Assembly (NCBI RefSeq): GCF_012524165.2
Contig: NZ_JABACJ020000001.1
Location: forward strand, 62,001 to 126,000
Length of the DNA: 64,000 nucleotides
Direction: 5' to 3'
From: Faecalicatena faecalis
GTDB taxonomy: Bacteria; Bacillota; Clostridia; Lachnospirales; Lachnospiraceae
Part shown: positions 1 to 11,238 of the stretch, piece after piece
Numbering within the stretch: the stretch's first letter is position 1
Layout of the letters: the number at the start of each line of letters is the position of its first letter
The notes under the pieces: generated by a model
What the model saw: the letters and a program-made list of their open reading frames with translations, nothing else
Database searches by the model: none
Told to the model about the DNA's origin: nothing
Made by a program: the position numbers and the translations under genes

Positions 1-2324
1 GTCTTTCCGCATTGGGACCAGGTGGTCTGTCAAGAGACCGTGCCGGATTCGAGGTCCGCGACGTTCACTATTCCCACTACGGAAGAATGTGTCCGATCGA
101 GACCCCTGAAGGTCCTAACATCGGTCTGATCAACTCTCTTGCGACCTATGCAAGGATCAACCAGTACGGATTCGTTGAAGCACCGTACCGTAAGATCGAT
201 AAGACAGATCCGGAGAATCCGATCGTTACAGAAGAAGTTGTCTACATGACAGCCGATGAAGAAGATAATTATCACGTAGCACAGGCGAATGAGCCTCTGG
301 ATGACGAGGGACACTTCATTCACAAGAATGTATCCGGTCGTTACCGTGAAGAGACACAGGAATACGAGAGAAGCAAGTTCGATTACATGGACGTTTCTCC
401 TAAGATGGTATTCTCCGTGGCTACAGCCCTGATTCCTTTCCTGGAGAATGACGATGCCAACCGTGCGCTGATGGGATCAAACATGCAGCGTCAGGCAGTG
501 CCGCTTCTGACGACAGAAGCACCGGTCGTTGGAACAGGTATGGAAGTAAAGGCAGCAGTAGACTCCGGCGTCTGCATCGTTGCAGAAAAGGCCGGTGTGA
601 TCGAGCGTTCTACTTCAACTGACATCACGATCAAGCATGATGACGGAACCAAGAAGACATATAAGTTGACGAAGTTCTTAAGAAGTAACCAGAGCAACTG
701 CTACAACCAGAGACCGATCGTTGATAAAGGCGAGCGTGTAGAAGAAGGACAAGTAATTGCAGACGGTCCGTCTACTTCTAACGGAGAGATGGCACTTGGA
801 AAGAACCCATTAATCGGATTCATGACATGGGAAGGTTACAACTACGAGGATGCCGTACTGTTAAGTGAACGACTGGTACAGGACGATGTATACACATCTG
901 TTCATATCGAAGAGTATGAAGCAGAAGCACGTGATACAAAGCTCGGGCCAGAAGAAATCACAAGAGATATTCCGGGTGTGGGCGATGATGCGCTCAAAGA
1001 CCTGGACGAAAGAGGTATCATCCGCATCGGAGCAGAAGTCCGTGCCGGAGATATCCTGGTCGGTAAAGTAACTCCGAAGGGAGAGACAGAGCTGACAGCC
1101 GAGGAGAGACTGCTTCGTGCGATCTTCGGTGAAAAAGCACGTGAAGTAAGAGATACTTCCCTGAAAGTACCTCATGGTGAATATGGTATTGTTGTGGATG
1201 CTAAGGTGTTTACAAGAGAGAACGGTGATGAGCTGTCTCCAGGAGTGAACCAGGCAGTCCGTATCTACATTGCACAGAAGAGAAAGATTTCTGTCGGTGA
1301 TAAGATGGCCGGACGTCATGGTAACAAGGGTGTTGTTTCCCGTGTGCTTCCTGTAGAAGATATGCCATACCTTCCGAACGGACGTCCTCTGGACATCGTT
1401 CTGAACCCTCTTGGTGTGCCTTCTCGTATGAATATCGGGCAGGTGCTCGAGATTCACTTGAGCCTTGCAGCAAAAGCATTAGGATTTAATATCTCCACAC
1501 CAGTCTTCGACGGTGCGAACGAGATCGATATCATGGATACCCTTGACCTGGCAAATGATTATGTCAACCTGGAATGGGAAGAATTTGTAGAGAAGCACGG
1601 CGAAGAATTATTGCCGGAAGTGCTTGAATATCTGTCTGATAACAGAGAGCACAGGAAACTGTGGAAGGGCGTTCCGCTGTCACGCGATGGTAAGGTCCGC
1701 TTAAGAGATGGACGTACCGGAGAGTTCTTCGACAGCCCGGTAACAATCGGACACATGCATTACCTGAAGCTGCACCATCTGGTAGACGACAAGATCCATG
1801 CACGTTCTACTGGTCCTTACTCACTGGTTACACAGCAGCCATTAGGTGGTAAGGCACAGTTCGGTGGACAGCGTTTCGGAGAGATGGAGGTATGGGCACT
1901 GGAAGCATATGGTGCATCCTATACTCTGCAGGAAATCCTGACTGTGAAGTCAGACGACGTTGTCGGACGTGTGAAGACTTACGAAGCGATCATCAAAGGT
2001 GAGAATATCCCTGAACCAGGTATTCCAGAGTCCTTCAAGGTACTTTTGAAAGAGCTTCAGTCACTGGCACTGGATGTACGCGTACTGCGCGATGACAATA
2101 CAGAAGTTGAGATCATGGAAACTGTAGATTACGGTGAGACCGACCTGCACTCCATTATCGAAGGAGACAGAAGATATCGTGATGATAATGAGCCTCTCGG
2201 GGAGCATGGATTCACGGAACAGGAATTTGTTGGGGAAGAACTTGAGGATGTGGAACCTGAGGAAGATGAATTCGAAGAAGAGGTAGAACTTGAATTCGAT
2301 GAATTTATGGATGACGAAGAATAG
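1..2324 (+). CDS. rpoB: RNA polymerase beta subunit, 3' part
   Basis: Core transcription enzyme subunit, truncated at its 5' end by the window edge. The frame is already open at base 3, and the first residues (LSALGPGG) correspond to E. coli RpoB from about residue 530, so the window opens at the end of the rifampicin-resistance cluster. The Ser and Leu matching E. coli S531 and L533 are the usual sensitive-type residues. About 773 residues remain, including the [13 protein letters not shown] block, the [12 protein letters not shown] catalytic segment and the C-terminal clamp region ([19 protein letters not shown]). A strongly acidic tail follows, typical of Firmicutes. The stop is 14 bases before rpoC, so the two are cotranscribed. 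Nothing unusual apart from the truncation. Confidence 0.99.
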   Translation, partial: LSALGPGGLSRDRAGFEVRDVHYSHYGRMCPIETPEGPNIGLINSLATYARINQYGFVEAPYRKIDKTDPENPIVTEEVVYMTADEEDNYHVAQANEPLDDEGHFIHKNVSGRYREETQEYERSKFDYMDVSPKMVFSVATALIPFLENDDANRALMGSNMQRQAVPLLTTEAPVVGTGMEVKAAVDSGVCIVAEKAGVIERSTSTDITIKHDDGTKKTYKLTKFLRSNQSNCYNQRPIVDKGERVEEGQVIADGPSTSNGEMALGKNPLIGFMTWEGYNYEDAVLLSERLVQDDVYTSVHIEEYEAEARDTKLGPEEITRDIPGVGDDALKDLDERGIIRIGAEVRAGDILVGKVTPKGETELTAEERLLRAIFGEKAREVRDTSLKVPHGEYGIVVDAKVFTRENGDELSPGVNQAVRIYIAQKRKISVGDKMAGRHGNKGVVSRVLPVEDMPYLPNGRPLDIVLNPLGVPSRMNIGQVLEIHLSLAAKALGFNISTPVFDGANEIDIMDTLDLANDYVNLEWEEFVEKHGEELLPEVLEYLSDNREHRKLWKGVPLSRDGKVRLRDGRTGEFFDSPVTIGHMHYLKLHHLVDDKIHARSTGPYSLVTQQPLGGKAQFGGQRFGEMEVWALEAYGASYTLQEILTVKSDDVVGRVKTYEAIIKGENIPEPGIPESFKVLLKELQSLALDVRVLRDDNTEVEIMETVDYGETDLHSIIEGDRRYRDDNEPLGEHGFTEQEFVGEELEDVEPEEDEFEEEVELEFDEFMDDEE

Positions 2325-2338
2325 GAGGAGCCATTTAT

Positions 2339-5300
2339 ATGCCAACAAGTAACAATGAACAACAATACCAACCGTTAACTTTTGATGCAATCAAAATCGG
2401 GCTGGCTTCACCGGAAAAAATCATGGAGTGGTCAAGAGGTGAGGTTACCAAGCCAGAGACCATTAACTATAGAACACTGAAACCAGAGAAAGACGGACTT
2501 TTCTGCGAACGTATCTTCGGACCTAGTAAGGACTGGGAATGCCACTGCGGAAAGTACAAAAAGATTCGTTATAAAGGGGTTGTCTGCGACCGATGCGGCG
2601 TTGAGGTCACAAAGGCATCTGTCCGTCGTGAGCGTATGGGGCATATTGCCCTGGCAGCGCCGGTATCCCATATCTGGTATTTTAAAGGAATTCCGAGCCG
2701 TATGGGTCTGATTCTGGACATCTCTCCAAGAACATTGGAGAGAGTCCTGTACTTCGCTTCTTATATCGTACTTGATAAGGGCGAGACAGACTTACAGTAC
2801 AAACAGGTACTGTCTGAGGCTGAATATCAGGAGGCGAAGGAGAAATGGGGCTACCGTTCTTTCCGTGTAGGAATGGGAGCGGAGGCAATCCAGGAACTCT
2901 TACAGTCTATTGATCTGGAGAAGGAATACGCAGAGCTTCAGGGAGGCCTTACTAACGCAACAGGCCAGAAGCGTGCAAGAATCGTGAAGCGTCTGGAAGT
3001 AGTTGAGGCGTTCCGTGAATCCGGTAACAAGCCGGAGTGGATGATTCTGAGTGCAATTCCGGTCATCCCGCCGGATCTTCGTCCAATGGTACAGTTAGAC
3101 GGTGGACGTTTTGCAACATCCGATTTAAATGATTTATACAGAAGAATTATTAATAGAAATAACCGTTTGAAGAGACTCCTTGAACTGGGAGCCCCGGACA
3201 TCATCGTCCGCAACGAGAAGCGTATGCTTCAGGAAGCAGTCGATGCCCTGATCGACAACGGCCGCCGCGGCCGTCCGGTAACAGGACCTGGTAACAGAGC
3301 ACTGAAGTCCCTTTCTGACATGTTGAAAGGTAAATCAGGACGTTTCCGTCAGAACCTGCTCGGAAAGCGTGTTGACTACTCAGGACGTTCCGTTATCGTC
3401 GTTGGACCGGAACTTAAGATCTACCAGTGCGGTCTGCCGAAAGAGATGGCAATCGAGCTGTTCAAGCCTTTCGTTATGAAAGAACTGGTTGCTAACGGTA
3501 CTGCACACAACATTAAGAATGCCAAGAAGATGGTCGAGAGATTACAGCCAGAGGTATGGGATGTTCTCGAAGAAGTAATTAAAGAGCATCCGGTTATGCT
3601 GAACCGTGCCCCCACACTGCACAGACTTGGTATCCAGGCATTTGAGCCGATCCTTGTAGAGGGTAAGGCAATCAAGCTGCATCCATTGGTATGTACCGCT
3701 TACAATGCCGATTTCGATGGTGACCAGATGGCTGTCCATGTACCGCTGTCTGTAGAAGCACAGGCTGAGTGCCGTTTCTTACTGCTCTCACCGAACAACC
3801 TGTTGAAGCCGTCTGATGGTGGTCCGGTTGCCGTTCCTTCACAGGATATGGTACTTGGTATCTACTATCTGACTCAGGAGAGACCAGGAGCAAAGGGCGA
3901 AGGCATGTTCTTCAAGAGCGTGAATGAAGCCATCCTTGCTTATGAGAATGGATATGTGACACTGCACTCCAGAATCAAAGTCCGCGTGACAAAGACAATG
4001 CCTGATGGAACAGAGAAGACAGGTATCATCGAGGCGACCGTGGGAAGACTTCTGTTCAACGAGATCATCCCGCAGGATCTTGGATTTGTAGACCGTGAAG
4101 TGGAAGGCAATGACCTCGTACTGGAGATCGATTTCCACGTAGGTAAGAAGCAGTTAAAACAGATTCTTGAAAAAGTAATCAATACCCACGGTGCAACACA
4201 GACCGCAGAGGTACTTGACAATGTAAAAGCAATCGGTTACAAGTTCTCCACGAGAGCTGCCATGACCGTTTCTATTTCCGATATGACGGTACCGCCGCAG
4301 AAGCCGCAGATGATCGAGGAAGCTCAGAATACAGTGGATAGAATCACAAAGAACTACAAGCGTGGTCTGATCACAGAGGAAGAGCGTTACAAAGAAGTTG
4401 TTGAGACATGGAAGGCAACCGATGATAAGCTGACAGAGGCACTTCTGTCCGGTCTTGATAAGTACAACAACATCTTCATGATGGCTGACTCCGGAGCCCG
4501 TGGTTCCGATAAGCAGATCAAGCAGCTGGCAGGTATGCGTGGTTTGATGGCTGATACAACAGGACGTACCATCGAGCTGCCGATCAAGTCCAACTTCCGT
4601 GAAGGTCTGGACGTATTGGAGTACTTCATGTCTGCGCATGGTGCTCGTAAGGGTCTGTCTGATACAGCTCTTCGTACAGCCGATTCAGGATACCTGACAA
4701 GACGTCTTGTTGACGTATCCCAGGAGCTGATCATTCACGACAGCGACTGTGTGGAAGAAGGAAAAGAGATTCCAGGAATGTATGTGAAAGCATTCATGGA
4801 TGGAAATGAAGAGATTGAGAGCTTACAGGAGCGTATTACAGGACGTTTCTCCTGCGAGGATATCAAAGATAAAGATGGAAATGTTCTTGTAAAAGCGAAC
4901 CACATGATCACTCCGAGACGTGCGGAGAGAGTCATGAAGAAGGGCGTTGATGAGAAGGGCAATCCGTTAGATAAGGTGAAAATCCGTACCATTCTTACCT
5001 GTAAGTGTAAGAACGGTGTGTGCTCCAAGTGCTATGGAGCCAACATGGCAACAGGTGAGGCTGTTCAGGTCGGTGAAGCTGTCGGAATCATTGCCGCACA
5101 GTCCATCGGTGAACCTGGTACACAGCTGACCATGCGTACCTTCCATACGGGCGGTGTTGCCGGTGACGATATCACACAGGGTCTTCCTCGTGTCGAGGAG
5201 CTTTTCGAGGCAAGAAAGCCGAAAGGTCTTGCTATCATCACTGAGTTTGCCGGAACAGCAACAATCAGCGATACAAAGAAGAAGCGTGAGATCATCGTAA

Positions 5301-5968
5301 GCAACAGTGAGACAGGAGAGTCTAAGGCATATCTGATTCCATACGGTTCCCGTATCAAGGTACAGGACGGCGCGGTATTAGAGGCCGGAGACGAGCTGAC
5401 AGAAGGTAGTGTCAATCCGCATGATATCTTAAAGATCAAGGGCCTGCGTGCCGTTCAGGATTACATGATCCAGGAAGTACAGCGTGTATACCGTCTGCAG
5501 GGTGTTGAGATCAACGATAAGCATATCGAGGTCATTGTACGCCAGATGCTGAAGAAGATCCGCATCGAAGAGCGCGGTGATTCCGAATTCCTGCCAGGAA
5601 CGATGGCAGATGTCCTGGAGTTCAACGAAGTGAACGAACAGTTAGAGGCAGAAGGAAAAGAGCCTGCAACAGGCGAGCAGATCATGCTTGGTATCACCAA
5701 AGCATCCCTTGCTACAGATTCCTTCCTGTCAGCCGCTTCCTTCCAGGAGACTACCAAGGTTCTGACAGAGGCTGCAATCAAAGGAAAAGTCGATCATCTG
5801 GTTGGACTGAAAGAGAACGTTATCATCGGTAAACATATTCCGGCTGGTACAGGCATGAGAAAGTACCGTGATGTAAAACTGAGCACGGAATTAGAAGTTG
5901 AAGATGAGATTGACTTTGAGGAAGAGCCGGAACTGGAAGAAGAACTGGTGCTTACAGAAGAAGAATAG
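2339..5968 (+). CDS. rpoC: RNA polymerase beta' subunit
   Basis: Complete 1209-residue catalytic subunit of RNA polymerase, the normal length for Firmicutes. The ATG follows an AGGAGG that overlaps the rpoB stop codon. Visible landmarks are the N-terminal zinc ribbon (CHCGKYKK...CDRCG, from about residue 69), the magnesium-binding NADFDGDQM motif at residues 456-464, and the second zinc site [11 protein letters not shown] at 888-898. The bridge/trigger region [16 protein letters not shown] lies just after it. The acidic C-terminus resembles that of RpoB. A strong intrinsic terminator lies 19 bases past the stop, so the rpoBC transcript ends here and does not run into the chemotaxis operon. 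Confidence 0.99.
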   Translation: MPTSNNEQQYQPLTFDAIKIGLASPEKIMEWSRGEVTKPETINYRTLKPEKDGLFCERIFGPSKDWECHCGKYKKIRYKGVVCDRCGVEVTKASVRRERMGHIALAAPVSHIWYFKGIPSRMGLILDISPRTLERVLYFASYIVLDKGETDLQYKQVLSEAEYQEAKEKWGYRSFRVGMGAEAIQELLQSIDLEKEYAELQGGLTNATGQKRARIVKRLEVVEAFRESGNKPEWMILSAIPVIPPDLRPMVQLDGGRFATSDLNDLYRRIINRNNRLKRLLELGAPDIIVRNEKRMLQEAVDALIDNGRRGRPVTGPGNRALKSLSDMLKGKSGRFRQNLLGKRVDYSGRSVIVVGPELKIYQCGLPKEMAIELFKPFVMKELVANGTAHNIKNAKKMVERLQPEVWDVLEEVIKEHPVMLNRAPTLHRLGIQAFEPILVEGKAIKLHPLVCTAYNADFDGDQMAVHVPLSVEAQAECRFLLLSPNNLLKPSDGGPVAVPSQDMVLGIYYLTQERPGAKGEGMFFKSVNEAILAYENGYVTLHSRIKVRVTKTMPDGTEKTGIIEATVGRLLFNEIIPQDLGFVDREVEGNDLVLEIDFHVGKKQLKQILEKVINTHGATQTAEVLDNVKAIGYKFSTRAAMTVSISDMTVPPQKPQMIEEAQNTVDRITKNYKRGLITEEERYKEVVETWKATDDKLTEALLSGLDKYNNIFMMADSGARGSDKQIKQLAGMRGLMADTTGRTIELPIKSNFREGLDVLEYFMSAHGARKGLSDTALRTADSGYLTRRLVDVSQELIIHDSDCVEEGKEIPGMYVKAFMDGNEEIESLQERITGRFSCEDIKDKDGNVLVKANHMITPRRAERVMKKGVDEKGNPLDKVKIRTILTCKCKNGVCSKCYGANMATGEAVQVGEAVGIIAAQSIGEPGTQLTMRTFHTGGVAGDDITQGLPRVEELFEARKPKGLAIITEFAGTATISDTKKKREIIVSNSETGESKAYLIPYGSRIKVQDGAVLEAGDELTEGSVNPHDILKIKGLRAVQDYMIQEVQRVYRLQGVEINDKHIEVIVRQMLKKIRIEERGDSEFLPGTMADVLEFNEVNEQLEAEGKEPATGEQIMLGITKASLATDSFLSAASFQETTKVLTEAAIKGKVDHLVGLKENVIIGKHIPAGTGMRKYRDVKLSTELEVEDEIDFEEEPELEEELVLTEEE

Positions 5969-5987
5969 AGATAAAGTAAATATGACA

Positions 5988-6031
5988 GCAGTACGCAAAG
6001 GAGCTATATTCTTTTGCGTACTGCTTTTTTT
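5988..6031 (+). terminator. Intrinsic terminator of rpoBC
   Basis: A 13-base arm beginning GCAGTACGCAAA pairs with its complement across a ten-base loop and is followed by seven T residues. Confidence 0.93.
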
Positions 6032-6193
6032 CGTCCTCTAACTCATCAAAAAGTTCTTTGGGCAGGAGAAAATGTTCAGAATCACAGGAGAAACACTTAT
6101 GAGGGAAATCTTTTTTACAAAAACAGGCAGTTTCCTTGTGTTTCTTGTGAGAATAAAGTATGATTAAACTAGCTATATAATGTGGGGGGCGGC

Positions 6194-7168
6194 ATGGGAA
6201 TGGACAGTTTAGACAGGTCTTACCTGGCATTTAGATCGGACAGAATTTTATATCTGTTGCCATTGAATGAAGTGGAGCGAATCGTGGACGGGAGGCTGGA
6301 AACAGAAGGGATTTTTGTTGATTTTTCTGAACTAACGGGTAGAGAGAAAAGGGACAGAAAAATGAGATACCAATATGGGGTTCTTTTTCATTCAGGATCG
6401 GATGACGTGAAAGCGGCGGAATGTCCGGGGATTTTGGTTGAAGAGATCGAAGGAATCCTGGAAAACGGGAAGCTGGAAGAATTTACACTTAAAAGTCCTG
6501 TGAGAAACTGTCAGAACAATTTCATAAAGGCCGCTGCCAGGATACGGACGGAAGAATTCGAATCAGTGGGATACATTCTTGATATCAGACAGCTGAGCAA
6601 TCGATTTTTAGAACAAAGGGAAAAAGAAGAGAAGAGTAGCCAGGACGAAGAGAGGTCTATAAAAGAAGCAGAGATAGGTACAGAACCGAATGGAACGGTC
6701 GATCAAGAGAGGACGGGCCATTCTCACAAAATAAGAATTCATAATGAGGCGAATGGTCCCTGCAGTATGGATCTGCCGGAAGAATCCGTATATGATTCTA
6801 AAGGGACATTATTACAGACTATTATCCTGGAACGAGAGGATCAGGTGCTGTATGCAGAGAAGACCATGGTTACAGCCGTTGTTATGAGGCCGGAGATATG
6901 GAAAGTACCTGGAGAATCGAGCAGGGGTCTTGGGATTTCCTTCTATGAGGGGGATTTGGTCATATACTATGACCAGTTCGAGGAAGAAAAGGGAATCGAA
7001 CAGTCACAAGAGCGGATGGAGTTCGCGTGCGGCATTATATTCAGGACAGAAGAAGGGAATCTTGCCGGGTTGGCAGGAGACTCTACAGGAGAAAAGGAAT
7101 TCTCTCAAGAGGATATGGATGACATAGTATCTGTGGGAAGTGGGATTTGGGTGAGAAGAAGTGATTAG
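6194..7168 (+). CDS. Divergent double CheW-like protein
   Basis: First gene of the chemotaxis operon, about 324 residues. The N-terminal 150 residues follow the CheW fold pattern: an opening strand ending in LLPLNEVERIV, a central ILVEEIEGIL and a closing VGYILDIRQL. Residues 210-324 look like a second, weaker CheW-like unit (TAVVMRPEIWKVPG, then LVIYYDQFEE). A charged, Glu/Lys-rich linker joins them. Neither half is a standard CheW, so I infer a scaffold or coupling role in the receptor-kinase array. ATG 6194 or 6200 is preferred over GTG 6182 because the G-rich stretch at 6184-6190 can act as ribosome binding site. The 3' end overlaps cheR by 8 bases. A TATAAT at 6176-6181 lies close upstream without a convincing -35. 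Confidence 0.6.
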   Translation: MGMDSLDRSYLAFRSDRILYLLPLNEVERIVDGRLETEGIFVDFSELTGREKRDRKMRYQYGVLFHSGSDDVKAAECPGILVEEIEGILENGKLEEFTLKSPVRNCQNNFIKAAARIRTEEFESVGYILDIRQLSNRFLEQREKEEKSSQDEERSIKEAEIGTEPNGTVDQERTGHSHKIRIHNEANGPCSMDLPEESVYDSKGTLLQTIILEREDQVLYAEKTMVTAVVMRPEIWKVPGESSRGLGISFYEGDLVIYYDQFEEEKGIEQSQERMEFACGIIFRTEEGNLAGLAGDSTGEKEFSQEDMDDIVSVGSGIWVRRSD

Positions 7169-7979
7169 GCTGACGGATCAGGAGTTTTTGGACGTAGTAG
7201 AGTATTTCCGTAAGAATTACGGAATCAATCTGAAGAATAAAAAGATATTGATTGAATGCAGGATGGCAAAGGAGTTGGAGCGGTGCAAGGTATCGAATTT
7301 CGGAGATTACTTGAAGCTGCTTAAGAAGGACAGTGGAGGGGATATTGCAGGAGGGATGGTGAATCGGCTCACGACAAATTATACATATTTTCTGCGTGAA
7401 CCGGCACACTTTACTCTCTTAGAGGAGCAGATATTCTCAGAGCTTTTGGAGAAGAAGCGGTATGGACCGCTATATATTTGGTGCGCCGGATGTGCGACCG
7501 GGGAGGAGTGTTACACCCTGGCGATGTGTATGGACGAATACCAGGAGAAGAATGGATGTACGCTCAATGCCAGGATCATTGCCACAGATATTTCAGAGGA
7601 AGTCCTTGAAAAGGCGGAAAAGGGAGTTTATCCGAAGCGTGAGATTGAGGATATCCCTCCATCCTGGCAGGAAAAGTACTGCAGGGAGATAAAGAAGAAC
7701 AGTTTTTGTGTAGCAGAGGAACTAAAGTATAATATCAGGTTCATGAAACATAATTTGATGGAGCCTCTTAAGGAGACCGGCAGGTTCGATGTGATTTTTT
7801 GCAGGAATGTCATGATTTATTTTGATAAGTTTTCCAGACAGCGTCTGGTGTCAATGCTGGAGGAGAATCTGAATCCCGGGGGCTATTTGTTCATTGGACA
7901 TGCGGAGCTTCTGGCACGGGACGAGACAAATCTGGAACAGGTACATCAGGCGGTGTACAGGAAGAGAGAGACGATATAG
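7161..7979 (+). CDS. cheR: Chemotaxis protein methyltransferase CheR
   Basis: SAM-dependent enzyme that methylates glutamates in chemoreceptors, cytoplasmic, 272 residues (normal length). Typical CheR blocks are present: TTNYTYFLRE at 71-80, the SAM-binding CAGCATGEE at 108-116, ATDIS at 141-145, FCRNVMIYFD at 213-222 and the late GGYLFIGHAE. The GTG start overlaps the preceding gene by 8 bases, implying translational coupling. The operon has no cheB methylesterase, so demethylation or deamidation must rely on CheD or on a cheB elsewhere. The MCP encoded two genes downstream is its obvious substrate, although that MCP lacks a C-terminal CheR-docking pentapeptide. Confidence 0.95.
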   Translation: MIRLTDQEFLDVVEYFRKNYGINLKNKKILIECRMAKELERCKVSNFGDYLKLLKKDSGGDIAGGMVNRLTTNYTYFLREPAHFTLLEEQIFSELLEKKRYGPLYIWCAGCATGEECYTLAMCMDEYQEKNGCTLNARIIATDISEEVLEKAEKGVYPKREIEDIPPSWQEKYCREIKKNSFCVAEELKYNIRFMKHNLMEPLKETGRFDVIFCRNVMIYFDKFSRQRLVSMLEENLNPGGYLFIGHAELLARDETNLEQVHQAVYRKRETI

Positions 7980-8011
7980 GCAGTCGGGTACAGTTGGAAA
8001 GGTTGAGGTGG

Positions 8012-8380
8012 ATGATGGATGCAAAGATAATGTTAGTGGATGATGCAATCTTTATGAGGATGACGATACGTAAGGTGCTTGAGAAGAATGGATATACCAA
8101 TATACTGGAAGCGGCTGATGGGGAAACTGCGGTCCAGATGTACTATGAGGAGAAGCCCGACCTGGTCCTGCTTGATATTACCATGCCTGGGAAGTCAGGA
8201 ATTGATGTATTGGAAGAGATTTTGGAATATGACCCTGCAGCAAAGATCGTGATGTGTTCTGCAATCGGTCAGGAGATGATGATACAGAAGGCGATTGGAT
8301 GCGGGGCCCAGGAATTCATCGTAAAGCCGTTCAAGCCAGAAGAACTGCAGCAGGTCGTAAGGTACGTTCTGGAGAGTTAG
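8012..8380 (+). CDS. cheY: Chemotaxis response regulator CheY
   Basis: Stand-alone receiver domain of about 122 residues that carries phosphate from CheA to the flagellar switch. The acidic pocket is D10-D11, the phosphoacceptor is D55 (LLDITMPG), and the conserved switch Ser and Lys lie in MCSAIGQ and VKPF. There is no output domain. The frame is open from an upstream TTG at 7994, but ATG 8012 (or 8015) matches the start of the fold and has AAAGG/GAGGTG upstream. It sits between cheR and the receptor gene, and its phosphate is probably removed by CheC, encoded two genes on. Confidence 0.92.
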   Translation: MMDAKIMLVDDAIFMRMTIRKVLEKNGYTNILEAADGETAVQMYYEEKPDLVLLDITMPGKSGIDVLEEILEYDPAAKIVMCSAIGQEMMIQKAIGCGAQEFIVKPFKPEELQQVVRYVLES

Positions 8381-8401
8381 TACAGATGAGAGGAAATGAG
8401 A

Positions 8402-10078
8402 ATGAAAGAATATATTAAGAACCTGAGGGTCGGGAAAAAGCTGATGACGTCTTTTTTAGTCGTGATCGGATTATATATGATAACCGTATTTGTGTCTGTA
8501 TATAACATCAGTAAGCTTTCTGACAGGATGGGCCAGATGAGCGAGGGACCTTTTGAGAATGTCGAGACTGCGCATGAGACCAGTGCAAATATCCAGCTCG
8601 TAGGCAAGAATCTGGCGGTATTGGTAAATAAAGAGAACGAAGTGAATGAAGCAGAATATCTGGAGAATACAAAGGCGGCTGCATCGAAGGCAGAAGTGGG
8701 AATTGAAAAGCTTAAAAAGGGCTATGCAGGCGGGAAGAATCATGTAGAAGCCTATGTGGAGGAGTTTGAAAGTTTAAGAGTAATCAGAGACAAGCTGATA
8801 AACTGTTTAGAGCGGAGAGATAAGACGACCGCATGTCAGATATACTTTAATGAGTATGAACCGCAGACGGAAAAGGTGAGGACACTTTTGAATGGTGTAA
8901 TCGATGCATCCGACGAGGACGTGCAGGAGAGTCTTACGGATACAACATTTTCAAACAAGCAGATTCTTTTGTTTATTCTGGGACTTGCTGTTGTTTGTGT
9001 TTTTTGTACGGTAGTTCTATGCATCGGAATCACAAGGAGCATTGTAACACCTGTAAAAGAAGTAAAACGTGCTGCCAATCAGATTTCGAATGGCCAGCTG
9101 CGTATCGATCTGTCATACACTTCTAAGAATGAGTTCGGGAATCTTGCCGATGACATCCGCTCGACGGCTAAGACACTGGATTCATATGTATCTGAGATTC
9201 AAAGAGGCTTGTATGCCTTAGGAAATGGAAAGCTGAATTATGACACCTCATTCCAGTTTAAAGGCGATTTTATCAGAGTTGGCGAATCCATGGAGATGAT
9301 CGGGAAGATGCTGCGAAATTCCATCCAGCAGATCAGCAGCAGTGCTGAACTGGTTTCAGGTGGTGCTGAGCAGGTCTCCAATGGCGCCCAGGTATTGGCC
9401 CAGGGGGCTTCGGAACAGGCAAGTTCAATCGAGGAGCTTGCGGCAAGTATCAATGAGATTGCTGAGAGTGTGAGCACCAACGCAGATAATGCGGCCAAAT
9501 CCAGTGAATACGCGGCTAAGGTAGGAAATCAGATTCTTGAGAATAATAATCAGATGCTTAAGCTGAAAGAGAGCATCAGACAGATTCAGGAGAACTCAAA
9601 AGAAATCACAGGTATTGTCAAAGAGATAGAAGATATTGCATTTCAAACGAATATCCTGGCTCTCAATGCTTCTGTAGAGGCGGCCAGAGCGGGAGAAGCA
9701 GGAAAAGGCTTTGCGGTCGTGGCAGGAGAGGTGCGCAGGCTTGCGGCTAAGACGACAGGTGCTTCTAAGCTGACAGCGGAGCTTGTCGAGAAGAATACAG
9801 AGGCAGTGCGTGAGGGATATGAGGCATCACAGATGACTGCACAAACGCTGCAGAGTTCTGTAGAGGGCGCACAGACAGTCAATGATATGGTGGGCAATAT
9901 ATCAGAACTTTCAGAGCAGCAGGCGGATGCGGTTGCCCAGATCAGAAAGAGTGTAGAACTGATATCCGATATTGTACAGGGGAACTCAGCTACGTCCGAG
10001 GAAAGTGCTGCAGCCAGTGAAGAGCTGTCGGCACAGGCGCAGATTTTGAAAGAACTGGTGGAGCAGTTCGAACTGTAA
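8402..10078 (+). CDS. Methyl-accepting chemotaxis protein
   Basis: Transmembrane chemoreceptor of 558 residues. A membrane segment at about 15-35 and a second at about 187-210 enclose an extracellular helical domain of about 150 residues, consistent with a four-helix-bundle sensor. A HAMP domain follows (from about 211, [14 protein letters not shown]), with a second HAMP-like stretch, then the long cytoplasmic coiled coil. The hairpin tip that contacts CheA/CheW is visible around 429-470 ([20 protein letters not shown]). ATG 8402 is preferred over 8396 because GAGAGG at 8388-8393 then has an eight-base spacing. The ligand cannot be told from sequence. Confidence 0.95.
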   Translation: MKEYIKNLRVGKKLMTSFLVVIGLYMITVFVSVYNISKLSDRMGQMSEGPFENVETAHETSANIQLVGKNLAVLVNKENEVNEAEYLENTKAAASKAEVGIEKLKKGYAGGKNHVEAYVEEFESLRVIRDKLINCLERRDKTTACQIYFNEYEPQTEKVRTLLNGVIDASDEDVQESLTDTTFSNKQILLFILGLAVVCVFCTVVLCIGITRSIVTPVKEVKRAANQISNGQLRIDLSYTSKNEFGNLADDIRSTAKTLDSYVSEIQRGLYALGNGKLNYDTSFQFKGDFIRVGESMEMIGKMLRNSIQQISSSAELVSGGAEQVSNGAQVLAQGASEQASSIEELAASINEIAESVSTNADNAAKSSEYAAKVGNQILENNNQMLKLKESIRQIQENSKEITGIVKEIEDIAFQTNILALNASVEAARAGEAGKGFAVVAGEVRRLAAKTTGASKLTAELVEKNTEAVREGYEASQMTAQTLQSSVEGAQTVNDMVGNISELSEQQADAVAQIRKSVELISDIVQGNSATSEESAAASEELSAQAQILKELVEQFEL

Positions 10079-10099
10079 AGGCGGAAGAAGGGGACGCAG

Positions 10100-10711
10100 A
10101 TGGAAAATTATGCAGAGTTGGATAATGTGGCAAAGGATATTTTGAAAGAGCTGGGGAATATAGGGACGGGGAATGCAGTTGCATCTTTGGCAGTCATGAT
10201 GGAGCATCCCTTTGAGGTTGGTATTCCAATGGTACGTTTTGTAAAGTACCAGGATGTATTTAGTGAATTGGATATTCAGGAAGATGTTCAGGCAGGAATT
10301 TTGATTCGTGTATTCGGTGAGCTGAAAGGGATGTTCTTATTCTTGATGGATGAGGCGTTCACACGGGCCGTGCTGGATGGAATGCTGGAGAAAAAGGAGC
10401 GCAACCTGACTTCCCTTGATGAGATGGAACGGTCTGTTTTAAGTGAACTCGGGAATATTATGTGCGGGTCCTATATACGCGCTCTCTCCCAGGTGACGGG
10501 AATGGAGACAGATGTATCTGTGCCGGATATGTGTGTGGATATGGGCGGAGCAATCTTAGGAGTGCCGCTGGCCAGACATATCAAGGTAAGTGACGATGTG
10601 CTGCTGATTGAGAATGTATTCCGCATGGGAGAGGCATCCTTTGTCGGCCGGATACTCTTCTGGCCGGAGAGAGAGTCGATGTCCGCGATGCTCAATAAGC
10701 TCAGGGAGTAA
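10100..10711 (+). CDS. cheC: CheY-P phosphatase CheC
   Basis: Two-fold repeated CheC/CheX/FliY-family phosphatase, 203 residues. Both active-site signatures of the family, [DS]-x3-E-x2-N-x22-P, are intact: D13-E17-N20-P43 in the first half and S112-E116-N119-P142 in the second. Both sites should therefore be able to dephosphorylate CheY-P. In Bacillus and Thermotoga, CheC also binds and inhibits CheD; here cheD starts 2 bases after the cheC stop, which fits that partnership. Start ATG 10100 has a purine-rich AAGAAGGGG upstream. Confidence 0.94.
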   Translation: MENYAELDNVAKDILKELGNIGTGNAVASLAVMMEHPFEVGIPMVRFVKYQDVFSELDIQEDVQAGILIRVFGELKGMFLFLMDEAFTRAVLDGMLEKKERNLTSLDEMERSVLSELGNIMCGSYIRALSQVTGMETDVSVPDMCVDMGGAILGVPLARHIKVSDDVLLIENVFRMGEASFVGRILFWPERESMSAMLNKLRE

Positions 10712-10713
10712 TT

Positions 10714-11190
10714 ATGGAAAAAATTGTGGTGGGAATTGCCGAAGGAAAGACGGCTGCATGTGGTCAGGCGTTAGTCTCATATGCCTTAGGGTCTTGTGTC
10801 GGTGTATGCCTGTATGATGCGAAGCATAAAGTCGCGGCAATGGCCCATGTCATCCTGCCGGATAAGCATCAGTCGCTTCATCAGGAAAATGAATATAAGT
10901 TTGCGGTAGAAGGGACGCACAGGCTTGTGCAGGAAATCTGCCGTAAAGGAGCAGAGAAAAAACATCTGACTGCTAAAATCGCAGGGGGTGCCAAGATGTT
11001 CAGTACCGCTGAACAGAATTGGAATATCGGATATTGGAACGTAAAGAATGTGAAACGGGCACTGGAAGAGGAAGGAATCAGGCTTGTCGGGGAAGATACC
11101 GGGGGAAGCCATGGCAGAACGATTACGTTTTTGTCAGAGAATGGAACACTGGAGGTCAGAACGGTCAGACAGTCAGTCATTTATATATAG
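10714..11190 (+). CDS. cheD: Chemoreceptor glutamine deamidase CheD
   Basis: Converts receptor glutamines to glutamates and forms the CheC-CheD adaptation complex, 158 residues. The catalytic pair is C28 (in LGSCVGVCLYD) and H45 (in MAHVILP). The residue six before the cysteine, a threonine in the best-studied CheD, is S22 here. The AKIAGGAKMF block is conserved. It is coupled closely to cheC, and with no cheB nearby it is the main visible adaptation enzyme apart from CheR. Confidence 0.95.
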   Translation: MEKIVVGIAEGKTAACGQALVSYALGSCVGVCLYDAKHKVAAMAHVILPDKHQSLHQENEYKFAVEGTHRLVQEICRKGAEKKHLTAKIAGGAKMFSTAEQNWNIGYWNVKNVKRALEEEGIRLVGEDTGGSHGRTITFLSENGTLEVRTVRQSVIYI

Positions 11191-11238
11191 GACAGCATCA
11201 GGACTTCGATTGTGGACACATTAGATGGAGGGATAAGC

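Noticed and set aside
861..1457. Long minus-strand reading frame of 198 codons inside rpoB
   Set aside because: It lies wholly opposite a highly conserved rpoB segment, its translation has no recognisable domain, and no ribosome binding site is evident.
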